Origin: a virus
Reading direction: 5' to 3' (one strand)
IMG/VR virus record: IMGVR_UViG_3300036846_000718
Coordinates: 1-41,352 of that record
Length of the DNA: 41,352 bases
Shown here: positions 31,607-38,532 of the stretch, piece by piece
Layout: the number at the start of each line of letters is the position of its first letter
How positions within the stretch are numbered: position 1 is the first letter of the stretch
Made by a program: the position numbers and the translations under genes
The notes under the pieces: model-generated
Database searches by the model: none
Seen by the model: only the letters and a program-made list of their open reading frames with translations
What the model was told of the DNA's origin: nothing

Positions 31607-31896
31607 GGCTGGGAATCCTTTTCAGTGACAGTGACTGTTCGTGACTTCGGGCGAAGCTTCCAGGCGGCGACCTTGGCCGGAAAAAACCAACGGGCCGCCA
31701 TTCTCGGGGCCAGCACCTCATGCAACTTTCTATCGGCCATAAACCGGTCCGCCTCCGCGTTGAACTCCCGCCAAGGGTCGGCAGGATTGCCCAGCACCAG
31801 GGGCGAGCCGTCCGCATGAAACACCCGGCCGTAGCAGGCAGAGCAATAGCGGCCTAAGTCGGCAGGCGCAGCCGTACAGTAGAGACAGGCAGCCAT
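31591..31896 (-). CDS. Zinc-ribbon-like unknown protein
   Basis: 101 residues beginning A-A-C-L-Y-C-T-A ... Y-C-S-A-C-Y-G, two CxxC pairs 11 residues apart, a probable zinc ribbon. The remainder is basic with W and R. May bind DNA or RNA; role unknown. Confidence 0.6.
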   Translation of the reverse strand: MAACLYCTAAPADLGRYCSACYGRVFHADGSPLVLGNPADPWREFNAEADRFMADRKLHEVLAPRMAARWFFPAKVAAWKLRPKSRTVTVTEKDSQPCPSP

Positions 31897-31905
31897 AAAA
31901 CACCC

Positions 31906-32148
31906 TCAACGCGGACTAATGCCGGCCTCATCCAAAGCGCGCTGTAACTTGGCCAGCGCCTCCATCATCAAATGGGCCTCCGCCATGTCCGTCGCATTTG
32001 TGCGGCAGTCACTAAAGCCAAGGCGCTTAACCAACTGGGCCAGGGCCCAGGCTTCGTCCTCATCCAAGTTACGGCCCGCATGCTCTGTGTCGCTGGCACC
32101 CGGCGCTATACGCGTCGCCGTCAGGTTCAAATAGGGTTTGCCGCTCAT
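31906..32148 (-). CDS. Small unknown protein
   Basis: 80 residues, acidic, with E-D-E-A-W-A-L-A-Q-L-V-K-R-L and a central C-R-T-N-A-T-D sequence; helical. Conserved-looking but not known to me. Confidence 0.5.
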   Translation of the reverse strand: MSGKPYLNLTATRIAPGASDTEHAGRNLDEDEAWALAQLVKRLGFSDCRTNATDMAEAHLMMEALAKLQRALDEAGISPR

Positions 32149-32192
32149 GTTTGATGCTCCTTTTTTATCAGGGTTTTCATCCTGCAGGATGA

Positions 32193-32420
32193 TCAGTCAT
32201 CCGCCGGCCGCTGCAATGCCGCCTGGACATCGGCGTCGGCCAGCAGCTGGTGCAGCTGATCGGCACGCATGGCCATCTGTGCAGCGTCCAGGCGCATCTG
32301 TGCCACAGCGTCGTGCACGTCCACCGGCTGGCCTTTCAACAAGTCGCCATAGCCTTCTTGGTCCAGGGTGTCGCTGACCTGGGCATAGGTGGCGGCCTGG
32401 GCCGGGGTCAGAACGGGCAT
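32193..32420 (-). CDS. Small helical unknown protein
   Basis: 75 residues, entirely helical and acidic (T-P-A-Q-A-A-T-Y-A-Q-V-S-D-T-L). The palindrome CATCCTGCAGGATG lies just past its stop. Role unknown. Confidence 0.45.
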   Translation of the reverse strand: MPVLTPAQAATYAQVSDTLDQEGYGDLLKGQPVDVHDAVAQMRLDAAQMAMRADQLHQLLADADVQAALQRPADD

Positions 32421-32429
32421 AGGCCGAAC

Positions 32430-32633
32430 CTACCGCTGAACCGGCTTGGATAAACACGCCAGGCGCGTCTTTCCCGTGTCGTTTGGCTTCGCGCAGTATT
32501 CAGCTCGCGCGGCGTTCCGGGCCCCGTTATCCAGATAGACGAACAAGGCAAAGCCGAAGAAAGCCAGAACGCAAAGCCACACAAAGAAGTCACCACGACG
32601 GGTAGCGGGCAGTTTTTTTACAGCGGTATTCAT
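32430..32633 (-). CDS. Small single-span membrane protein
   Basis: 67 residues from the ATG at 32633. A hydrophobic stretch (F-V-W-L-C-V-L-A-F-F-G-F-A-L-F-V-Y) at about 17-35 is flanked by R-R before and a Cys-containing tail with C-A-K-P-N-D after. Likely an inner-membrane protein of the maintenance region; function unknown. It overlaps the gene upstream by four bases. Confidence 0.6.
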   Translation of the reverse strand: MNTAVKKLPATRRGDFFVWLCVLAFFGFALFVYLDNGARNAARAEYCAKPNDTGKTRLACLSKPVQR

Positions 32634-32878
32634 GGTTGCAGATCCTTGCGGTTCAATTCTTCCGTTATTTGCGCTTCGACACCCCACTGATAAGCGGCAT
32701 CAGCGCTTTCCAGCAGCTCAGCCAATTCCGCGTCATCGATCACGCCCTGGGCGCGCAACGCTTCGGCCAGTTCGATCAGGGCGTGTTGGTGCCCTTCTGG
32801 CGATTTGACCAGGGCGGCCCCATCGTCATAGAGCGCCTGCCACTGCGCCTTTGTTACTGCTTGCTCGCGATTGCCCAT
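32630..32878 (-). CDS. Small helical unknown protein
   Basis: 82 residues with Q-W-Q-A-L-Y-D-D-G-A-A-L-V and an acidic D-D-A-E-L-A-E-L-L-E-S-A-D. Overlaps the membrane protein gene by four bases, so the two may be partners. Confidence 0.5.
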   Translation of the reverse strand: MGNREQAVTKAQWQALYDDGAALVKSPEGHQHALIELAEALRAQGVIDDAELAELLESADAAYQWGVEAQITEELNRKDLQP

Positions 32879-32898
32879 AAGGACTACTCCTTGCAGAT

Positions 32899-32912
32899 CG
32901 TTACGCGTAACG
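32899..32912. repeat. Palindrome CGTTACGCGTAACG
   Basis: Exact copy, between genes (after hicB, before the gene ending at 32630), so it is not explained by coding. Confidence 0.9.
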
Positions 32913-32919
32913 CCGGACG

Positions 32920-33342
32920 CTAGGCCGCTTCCAGCACCAGCGATATACGCCGGCCCAACAGGCCCAGCGCGCGCTCCACCTGTTCGATTTTCGAGGCGTG
33001 CAGGAAGTCCACCAGCCTCTCCGCAACCTGCCGAGAGACACCCATGCGGCGGGCCAGCTCGGCGCGGTTGACGCCTTCATCCACCATGGCGTTCCACAAC
33101 ATGATTTTTGCCACGGTCAGCGCTGGCAAGCGCAGCACCAACGCCGGGTCAGCGGGAGCCGAGGCGCGCGGTATCGCGCGGCGCTGCTCGACGTACAGCG
33201 ACAGGGCCGACTCAAAACCGTCCAGGGCCTCGGCAAAGGCTTCGCCCAGGGTATCGCCGGACGCGTTCATTTCCGGAATATCAGGGCACGACAGCCACAC
33301 ACCGGTGGCTTCTTGGTGCAACTCCAACGGGTACTGATACAT
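32920..33342 (-). CDS. hicB: HicB-like antitoxin
   Basis: 140 residues from the Met at 33342. N-terminal part has the HicB fold (Y-P-L-E-L, C-P-D-I-P-E-M-N-A-S-G-D-T-L-G-E-A), with a degenerate RNase H-like form. The C-terminal part has a helix-turn-helix (N-R-A-E-L-A-R-R-M-G-V-S-R-Q-V-A-E-R-L) that binds the operon promoter. It follows hicA with a short gap. Confidence 0.9.
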   Translation of the reverse strand: MYQYPLELHQEATGVWLSCPDIPEMNASGDTLGEAFAEALDGFESALSLYVEQRRAIPRASAPADPALVLRLPALTVAKIMLWNAMVDEGVNRAELARRMGVSRQVAERLVDFLHASKIEQVERALGLLGRRISLVLEAA

Positions 33343-33373
33343 ACGGCTCACCTTCAAAGGGTACAGCTAAGCC

Positions 33374-33556
33374 TCAATCCTTGAGGCCCAGCTGTTTGAT
33401 AATGGTTTTGCGCAACCCTTCATGCATTTCCTTGCTGCCGTGGTCCGCAAAGATGGTCGATTTGCCATTCAAGTAAACCTTGAAGTGACTGCCCTTGGCG
33501 CTCTTGAACTCCACGCCCTGGGCCAACAACCAACGCCGAAACTCGCTGCACTTCAT
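33374..33556 (-). CDS. hicA: HicA toxin
   Basis: 60 residues starting M-K-C-S-E-F-R-R-W-L-L-A-Q-G. It contains G-S-H-F-K-V with the catalytic His at 24. HicA is an mRNA interferase of the double-stranded-RNA-binding fold. Start at 33556 gives the family length; longer frame is unlikely. The pair stabilises the plasmid by killing cells that lose it or blocks other phages. Confidence 0.92.
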   Translation of the reverse strand: MKCSEFRRWLLAQGVEFKSAKGSHFKVYLNGKSTIFADHGSKEMHEGLRKTIIKQLGLKD

Positions 33557-33633
33557 TGCTTCAGTCCTTGCCCGTTTCGGTAGAGCCATTATGCAGCACT
33601 TCTGCTGCATATGCATCACTTATGTTGCCTTTT

Positions 33634-35277
33634 TTATTCACCTGGCTGCTTGCGGTAGTCGGTCGACAGACCAGCCGCGCGCAAGCGGTCCTCCCAGGTC
33701 TTGATAGCGCTGTGCGCCTTGTTGCGCTCGCTTTCCAATAGCTGGTTTTCTCGCTCCAGCGCTGCCACTTTCAACCGCAAAGCGTCGCCGTCCAGGGCGG
33801 TTTTATTCAACTCGCTTGGCGCAGAAACAGGTGCACCAACCTCCGCAGCAATCTCATTCAGCGCTGCTTTCAGGCGCGCGATTTCCGCGCGATCAGCGGC
33901 CCGATCCTTGAACAGCTGGACGTTTTGCTTTCGCTCATCCTCGTAGTGTTTCCAGCCGCGCTTAGCCTCTTTATCCCGGTGTTTGTTACCGTTAATAATT
34001 CCCTGATCCTGATCAAGCTTGGCCTTAAGGTCTTCGGTCCAGAAGGGGCAGCCTTGGAACATCTTTTCTAGGCTCTCCAAAACGTGCGGTGATTTCAGGT
34101 GATCGAGGTCAGCCCGGGCCGTGAAAAACACACTGAATGCCCATAGGATCAGCGAGTCCTCATCCCGGGTCAGCTGCACGGTGCGCGTCCAGCTATGCGG
34201 ATCATCAGCAGACACGATTACTTGGCCTGCAACTGGCTCCCCTGCGCGCAACGCTCGGTTTTCAATCTCAAGGCGGGTGACTCTCTCGCGCTGATACTTC
34301 AACTCATCGTGCAAGAACCCAGCAGGACGGCGGGTGCTGCGCTCAGGCTCGGCCAAATAACGGCCGTCATCGCCTTCTGGCCACAGCTTATTCAGCAGCG
34401 CATCAAAACCAGGCTTTTTGCTGATCGCCCAGTCCTTCGGCCGGTGAAACAGATCCTCATGGGCCAGCACACCCAGGCTCAATATCATCCGATCTTCTTG
34501 AGTCAGCGGAATGAGCTTAAGGCCTTCGGTCTGCGCGCGCTCCTTGAGGCGCTGTCGGTGCAGCTGCTGCCGCTTGGCGTTGCTCAGAGGCACCTTCGCG
34601 GCCGGCTCAGGCAATTGCGGCTCACCCGACAGCGGCATATTCAATTGGCCGTTACGCGTAACACCTTGCAACGCCGGCACAAGCCAGCCCGGTACCGAAA
34701 CCTTAGCGCGCTCACCCTCACGGATAACCTTGGGCTTGAACTCCCCCTGTAGCAAATGCTCCACAAGTTCGCGCACGGCCAGGCCCAAAGAGCGCCCGAC
34801 ATGCTTGTTAGGGTGCAGGAACTGGCTCAAGTATCCGGTTTCGCTGATGAATTTGGCCGAAGCATCAATAGCGTGGAAGCTCAAGTTGTGGATGCCGTTA
34901 ATGCCCCAGGGGCTGACCTCAACACGTAACCGCATGCCATCGACCTCAAGCAAATACTCACCAGCCTGGCCCCAGCCTGGCACCACACCCGCCGGCGCCG
35001 CCAACAGCTTGAGCAACTGGCCGCCTGCGCCGTCTTCTGTGCCACTGCCCATGAAGGTGTCGCCGTGCAGCCGATAGACCACGGCACGATACCGAAGAGC
35101 TGACGTTTCGATATCCCGGGCACTAGCGGCGGTCATTGCGTCATTGAACAAGGCCAACATGTCGCGGGCCAGCTGCTCCAACTCGCCACGCTCAGCCGGC
35201 AAAAACTCAAGGGTCTTGAGGAACAGCGGCTGCTGCTCCAGCGGCAAATCATCGGCGGGCAGTTTCTTCTTAGCCAT
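33634..35277 (-). CDS. Large unknown protein with C-terminal coiled coil
   Basis: 547 residues; GGAG lies nine bases before the ATG at 35277. First ~200 residues alternate strand and helix, with G-D-T-F-M-G-S-G-T-E-D-G-A-G-G-Q-L-L and an E-V-S-P-W-G-I-N-G segment. Residues ~330-547 are rich in E, K and R and form several heptad-like coiled coils, as in KfrA-type plasmid proteins. Its length and place in the plasmid region suggest a DNA-organising or replication-accessory role. Family not recognised. Confidence 0.6.
   Translation of the reverse strand: MAKKKLPADDLPLEQQPLFLKTLEFLPAERGELEQLARDMLALFNDAMTAASARDIETSALRYRAVVYRLHGDTFMGSGTEDGAGGQLLKLLAAPAGVVPGWGQAGEYLLEVDGMRLRVEVSPWGINGIHNLSFHAIDASAKFISETGYLSQFLHPNKHVGRSLGLAVRELVEHLLQGEFKPKVIREGERAKVSVPGWLVPALQGVTRNGQLNMPLSGEPQLPEPAAKVPLSNAKRQQLHRQRLKERAQTEGLKLIPLTQEDRMILSLGVLAHEDLFHRPKDWAISKKPGFDALLNKLWPEGDDGRYLAEPERSTRRPAGFLHDELKYQRERVTRLEIENRALRAGEPVAGQVIVSADDPHSWTRTVQLTRDEDSLILWAFSVFFTARADLDHLKSPHVLESLEKMFQGCPFWTEDLKAKLDQDQGIINGNKHRDKEAKRGWKHYEDERKQNVQLFKDRAADRAEIARLKAALNEIAAEVGAPVSAPSELNKTALDGDALRLKVAALERENQLLESERNKAHSAIKTWEDRLRAAGLSTDYRKQPGE
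34650..34663. repeat. Palindrome copy CGTTACGCGTAACA
   Basis: Copy differing at the last base, in the long coiled-coil gene. Confidence 0.8.
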
Positions 35278-35325
35278 CGCGGGCACTCCATCAAGCGCCC
35301 CAACCTTTCGGCCGGGGCTTCTTCC

Positions 35326-35652
35326 TTAGATATGGGTATCGAGCCCGGTCAAGTGGGTGAAGGCCCGTTGCAGATCCTCGGCGTAAATCATGCTTTCGCG
35401 GGCCTTTTCCTTGAAGTCCAGGCGCGCCCAACGACCGGCGATCACGTCATAGGTGTCCAGGGCGTTCAGCTCTACGCGGATCATGTTCACGCCGTCTTTG
35501 GCGAAGTTGGCAGGCAACTTGAATTGCAGGCCTTGGGCGGTGGCCACCAGCTCACGGGCGCCGGTCATCACCAAAAAGCGCCGAGCGCCGAGCTGATTAA
35601 GGATCGTATCAGCGACTTGCTGGGCGTTGGTCAGGGGTTTGGTTTGGATCAT
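35326..35652 (-). CDS. Conserved phage/plasmid protein of unknown function
   Basis: 108 residues. Contains I-L-N-Q-L-G-A-R-R-F-L-V-M-T-G-A, G-L-Q-F-K-L-P and a final L-T-G-L-D-T-H-I, a set of residues I have seen in a very widespread family of phage and plasmid proteins without known role. Driven by a promoter whose -35 lies inside an octamer array. Confidence 0.7.
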   Translation of the reverse strand: MIQTKPLTNAQQVADTILNQLGARRFLVMTGARELVATAQGLQFKLPANFAKDGVNMIRVELNALDTYDVIAGRWARLDFKEKARESMIYAEDLQRAFTHLTGLDTHI

Positions 35653-35703
35653 CGGGTCAGCTCCGGTAGGGCGGCCATGGGTGAATCCCCGGCCTTGGAG
35701 CTG

Positions 35704-35732
35704 ACTTTAAATTGGTTTCGTTAATTCGTCAA
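35704..35732 (-). promoter_or_regulatory. Promoter with -35 in octamer unit
   Basis: TTGACG (35727-35732) lies in the octamer AATTGACG; TAAAGT (35704-35709) is 17 bases further. It reads into the gene starting at 35652. Confidence 0.7.
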
Positions 35733-35758
35733 TTCGTTATTTCGTTATTTCGTTATCT
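35719..35758 (-). repeat. Octamer array D
   Basis: Five units (plus strand: CGTTAATT, CGTCAATT, CGTTATTT, CGTTATTT, CGTTATCT). It contains the last six codons and stop of the gene 35737-36156 and the -35 of the next promoter. Confidence 0.9.
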
Positions 35759-36156
35759 GCTCGCTTTGGCGCCTCGGCCAAACCCGCGTAAATGCTCAGC
35801 AATCGCCATACCGCGTAGGGCATATCGGCCTTTTCAGCACTTGCCCACTTACGAATCTTCCGGGAGTCGACCCCCACTAACATGCCGGCCTCACTCCCGG
35901 ACAAACCCGCAACCCTCAGCAGCTCGCGAAATTCTGCCGCCGTTGGTGCCGTCCAGTCAGGTGCGTACGGTTCGAATAGACCGGGGCGATCAAGCGCCAA
36001 TTCCTGGCGCACCTGATCAGCAGTCATCGAGCGCGGCGGATCGCCTGGCACTACCAGTTGCGCCGCATCGAGACGCAGAGCCGCGCGCATGGCCTCTAAA
36101 AAATCCGGCACATCTATTTCCGTGCGTGACCCGTCACGCAGTAGCAACGCAAACAT
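35737..36156 (-). CDS. Helix-turn-helix regulator
   Basis: 139 residues; GGAGG seven bases upstream of the ATG at 36156. A long N-terminal part has D-A-A-Q-L-V-V-P-G-D and a Pro-rich linker. The C-terminal half is a XRE-type helix-turn-helix (F-R-E-L-L-R-V-A-G-L-S-G-S-E-A-G-M-L-V-G-V-D-S-R-K-I-R-K-W). A hairpin of 11 bp (36175-36199) and an octamer array lie upstream. Likely a plasmid regulator; target unknown. Confidence 0.65.
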   Translation of the reverse strand: MFALLLRDGSRTEIDVPDFLEAMRAALRLDAAQLVVPGDPPRSMTADQVRQELALDRPGLFEPYAPDWTAPTAAEFRELLRVAGLSGSEAGMLVGVDSRKIRKWASAEKADMPYAVWRLLSIYAGLAEAPKRADNEITK

Positions 36157-36174
36157 CCATCAGCCTCCAATGCT

Positions 36175-36201
36175 AAACCGCCGGCAGTGCCGGCGGTTTT
36201 T
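36175..36201. terminator. Strong hairpin upstream of regulator
   Basis: AAACCGCCGGC and GCCGGCGGTTT form a perfect 11-bp stem with a 3-base loop and a T5 run on the plus strand and T3 on the minus. It lies between array E and the start of the minus-strand regulator. Works as a terminator for the gene upstream, or as an attenuator. Confidence 0.7.
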
Positions 36202-36233
36202 CGTTATTTCGTTAAATCGTCATTTCGTTACTT
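36202..36233 (-). repeat. Octamer array E
   Basis: Four units (plus strand: CGTTATTT, CGTTAAAT, CGTCATTT, CGTTACTT). It overlaps the end of the gene 36220-36534. No good promoter embeds in it. Confidence 0.85.
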
Positions 36234-36534
36234 TCTCAGGACACCGCCGCACCTTAACGGAAACGCCGGCATTCCAGCACGTCCAACCGGACGGCGAAGC
36301 GAGCAACCCCACGCGGCCATAATCCTCGCACAAAAAATAGCCCTGGGCTTCCAGCCAGATACCTATGTCTATCAGTTGCGACCTGTCTATAACAGACCTC
36401 TTGCGAAACTCTGGTACCGCCAGCAACAGGCAGTCGCGTTGCGTGCCGCCGGCGATGCGCGCGTTAAGTTGGATCGCGTAACGGTCAAAAAATGCCGCCT
36501 TCAAAGCCACAACATGCGGTTCTTGCTTGGTCAT
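36220..36534 (-). CDS. Unknown protein of octamer regulon
   Basis: 104 residues. Mixed alpha/beta with A-F-F-D-R-Y-A-I-Q-L-N-A-R and W-L-E-A-Q-G-Y-F-L-C-E-D-Y. Its promoter is a near copy of that of 35326-35652, and its untranslated leader also shares a G/C-rich segment with it. Function unknown. Confidence 0.6.
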   Translation of the reverse strand: MTKQEPHVVALKAAFFDRYAIQLNARIAGGTQRDCLLLAVPEFRKRSVIDRSQLIDIGIWLEAQGYFLCEDYGRVGLLASPSGWTCWNAGVSVKVRRCPEKVTK

Positions 36535-36584
36535 CGGTTTATTCCCGGATAGCGGCCTTGGCGTGATGCCCGGCCTTGGAGCGA

Positions 36585-36613
36585 ACCTTATTTCTATTTC
36601 GTTAATTCGTCAA
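36585..36613 (-). promoter_or_regulatory. Second promoter with -35 in octamer unit
   Basis: TTGACG (36608-36613) within AATTGACG and TAAGGT (36585-36590), spacer 17. Same design as the promoter at 35704-35732. Confidence 0.65.
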
Positions 36614-36631
36614 TTCGTTATTTCGTTACTA
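36600..36631 (-). repeat. Octamer array F
   Basis: Four units (plus strand: CGTTAATT, CGTCAATT, CGTTATTT, CGTTACTA). Confidence 0.88.
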
Positions 36632-37284
36632 GGGCAAATTCACCTGCCCGGGCGACTGCTCGCCCACCGAACCCGCCTGCCATCGGCTGGGAGGGCGCGC
36701 ACCGCCCGCGCGCCCAAGCCATTCGGCTTCGCCTGAAACGTCTGTAACAGGCGCTGACGCGCTGGCAGGCCTACAAAGCTCGGGAGGGAACCCCCCTCAC
36801 TGATCACTGGAGCGCTTGCGCGACCGACTGGGCGTAGCCGGCGCGTGAAGGAGCGAAGGGACGTTGCAGGGCGTAGGGGTGTGAACCCTGGGTAAAACGT
36901 CCCACAGCGACTGGAAGGCGCCTCGCTGACGGAACGGCGGCACTGCTGCCGCAGAGGGGTGTACTTGCCCCGCGCCTCCAGGCGCGAAGTGGGCAGGCAT
37001 TCTTATTCCGTCAGTCCGTCATGCACAGTTGGCACGGTTGTTGAGCTTTAAAGCGGATCTTTAAAAGCCCTTCGGTACCAGTAGGCACCTAATCTTGCAG
37101 ATATTTATAAGCCCTACAGAGGCCCGGCCGGGCTGACGACTTTTTCAGCCGGCCGCGATGCTTTGAAGGTGCGTAAATGGGGTGTGACGGGGGGGAGGGA
37201 GTAGCGTTGTAGGCGCCCGGAAGGGCTTTGGCGGGGTGCAGACGTGCGAAGGCACCGCCGGGTAGCGGTGCGCGTAAAGGGGGT
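36632..37284. other. Gene-free stretch downstream of rep, probable origin
   Basis: About 650 bp without a convincing gene. In IncFII-type replicons the origin lies just downstream of repA; here the rep gene ends at 37285 on the minus strand, so this is that side. It holds a perfect 8-bp hairpin (GGGCGCGC/GCGCGCCC, 36693-36715), further GC-rich stems near 36970, and an AT-rich patch at 37040-37110. No good DnaA box or iterons are seen. Small frames here look like shadows. Confidence 0.45.
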
Positions 37285-38178
37285 CTAGGGGAGACTGTCG
37301 GGGTGTATGGCGAAGTGCGGGTATTGTTTCGCAAATGCCTGGGCGCGCTCACGGGCGCCGAGTTGAGGATTAGCCTGCACAAACTCAACGTAGGCACCGG
37401 TCCAGGCGCGTTTGTACTCGACCTTATCGACCTGTTGCTTTTGCTGCTGCGCACGCCTGGCTGCACGCTGGGCCCCCTCATGGGAGTCCTTGCGGACCTT
37501 GGCGGCCGCTTGCTCTTTGGTGTAGGCGGCTTTCTGATTATTCTGGGCCACGCCCAGGACAGTACGACGCTCTACACGCTTGCGCGTCTGTGCTTCGGCC
37601 AGCTCATGCCCCAGGCCGAGGTCGATAAAGAAACGGCGGCGTACATGCAGCGTTACGCGCGTTATCCATTTCGTCCCTTTGTGGAAAATCCGCCGGAACT
37701 TGCGGCGCACGTAGCCCGCGCGCTCCAGATCGCTCAGCAGACGCGATAGCGTCCACTCACGAACGCCGGAATCCTCGCACAGCTTGCGCTGGCGGTTAAC
37801 GTGCATCTTGCCATTCTTGTCCAGCCAACCGACCACCAGTTGCGCCAGGTCGAGCCGCGCGCACAGTGGCCCAATCAGCTCGGCCAAGGCGTCCCATCGT
37901 TGCTGGTAGGTGCGGGAATCGTTGATATCGTCGAAGCGGCGCAGGAATTTTCCCTCGCGCTTGTCGGCTTCTTCGTGAACGCGGGCAATGGTCTTATTGA
38001 ACAGGCCGCCAAACATGCGCCCCTGGTCAGGCGTGACGCCTGTTTGCCGGCGCTGCTGACCTGTACGGTCGCGCAACGGCAGCTTTTTACGCTTGGGCAG
38101 AAGTTCGGGGATATCGGACAGGCCGGCATAAGCCGCGGCCTCTACAGAGCCTGGCAGAATTTGGCTAAATGACCTCAC
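37285..38178 (-). CDS. Replication initiator, RepA (IncFII/I-like)
   Basis: 297 residues from a GTG at 38178. The longer frame is avoided because this GTG overlaps the stop of a leader peptide (GTGA). Middle residues show a winged-helix (R-K-L-C-E-D-S-G-V-R-E-W-T-L-S-R-L-L-S-D-L-E-R-A-G-Y-V) followed by basic segments, in line with IncFII/IncL/M RepA proteins. C-terminus is Gln/Ala-rich and helical. Binds the origin and recruits host replication proteins. Family assignment rests on layout (leader peptide, antisense RNA) as much as on the sequence. Confidence 0.75.
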   Translation of the reverse strand: MRSFSQILPGSVEAAAYAGLSDIPELLPKRKKLPLRDRTGQQRRQTGVTPDQGRMFGGLFNKTIARVHEEADKREGKFLRRFDDINDSRTYQQRWDALAELIGPLCARLDLAQLVVGWLDKNGKMHVNRQRKLCEDSGVREWTLSRLLSDLERAGYVRRKFRRIFHKGTKWITRVTLHVRRRFFIDLGLGHELAEAQTRKRVERRTVLGVAQNNQKAAYTKEQAAAKVRKDSHEGAQRAARRAQQQKQQVDKVEYKRAWTGAYVEFVQANPQLGARERAQAFAKQYPHFAIHPDSLP

Positions 38179-38288
38179 AGGGCACCGCCAGCAGCCGGAT
38201 ACCGGCGCAGGGCGCAGGCCAGGGGCTGCAAATCTATGCGCCCCCGCACAATGCCGGGACGGCCTTCTAATGAGGCTTCGCCAATCAT
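38175..38288 (-). CDS. Leader peptide coupled to rep
   Basis: 37 codons from the ATG at 38288 (AGGGA eight bases upstream). Its TGA stop overlaps the rep GTG as GTGA, classic translational coupling. It corresponds in position to tap of IncFII and repY of IncI. The ribosome binding site lies in the downstream arm of a 6-bp hairpin (38297-38311). The peptide is basic and need not have a function of its own. Confidence 0.75.
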   Translation of the reverse strand: MIGEASLEGRPGIVRGRIDLQPLACALRRYPAAGGAL

Positions 38289-38296
38289 CCAAACTT

Positions 38297-38311
38297 CCCT
38301 AGTTGCTAGGG
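38297..38311 (-). promoter_or_regulatory. Hairpin covering leader peptide ribosome binding site
   Basis: CCCTAG and CTAGGG with a 3-base loop; the second arm holds the AGGG that precedes the leader peptide start. Closing it would lower leader and so rep translation. Confidence 0.55.
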
Positions 38312-38312
38312 C

Positions 38313-38341
38313 TTGCTTATGCGGTGATCAGCTAATAGACT
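38313..38341 (+). promoter_or_regulatory. Promoter of antisense RNA
   Basis: TTGCTT (38313-38318) and TAGACT (38336-38341), spacer 17, reading away from rep into the terminator-like stem at 38387-38421. Confidence 0.5.
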
Positions 38342-38347
38342 TCTACC

Positions 38348-38421
38348 TGCCCGGTAGTGAAGCCTTATTGTGCTGATTACCAGAAGCCCCCGTCCCGCCA
38401 AGGTCGGGGGTTTTCTTTTTT
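38348..38421 (+). ncRNA. Antisense RNA controlling rep (CopA/Inc-like)
   Basis: About 74 bases. It ends in CCCCCG-T-CC / GG-T-CGGGGG arms (38387-38395 and 38402-38410) with a loop of exactly CGCCAA (38396-38401), then TTTTCTTTTTT. The rep mRNA carries the complement: a stem with loop UUGGCG. That loop pair is the known kissing site of IncI, IncB, IncL/M and IncFII copy-number control. A smaller hairpin (CTACC/GGTAG) lies at the 5' end. Size fits Inc RNAs of about 70 bases. Confidence 0.78.
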
Positions 38422-38507
38422 AAGCCTGCCTAAAAATTTCTAATTCTTCGTAACTGCTGTGCCCCGCAGGGCTGACGGCGCTCAGAATAACGCGCCAATC
38501 TTTAGTC

Positions 38508-38532
38508 GTCCACAATTAGTGTAAATTTACAC
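38508..38532. promoter_or_regulatory. Composite repressor operator upstream of rep
   Basis: Read on the minus strand it is GTGTAA-AT-TTACAC followed by TAATT-GTGGAC, almost the same as the composite at 21754-21778. It overlaps the stop of the small gene 38527-38709 and lies before the rep leader. It suggests that the repressor influences rep transcription. Confidence 0.6.

Noticed and set aside
35656-35705. mRNA hairpin hiding the ribosome binding site of the gene starting at 35652 (GTCAGCTCC and GGAGCTGAC arms)
   Set aside because: The inverted repeat is real and one arm holds GGAG, but the best promoter (35704-35732) would start transcription within the other arm, so the RNA hairpin would not form unless another promoter is used.
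36797-37000. Short minus-strand frame in the origin region
   Set aside because: No ribosome binding site and Pro/Arg-rich shadow-like composition.
37089-37481. Arg/Pro-rich minus-strand frame overlapping the end of rep
   Set aside because: Low-complexity composition with no start signal, lies in the probable origin and overlaps rep in another frame.
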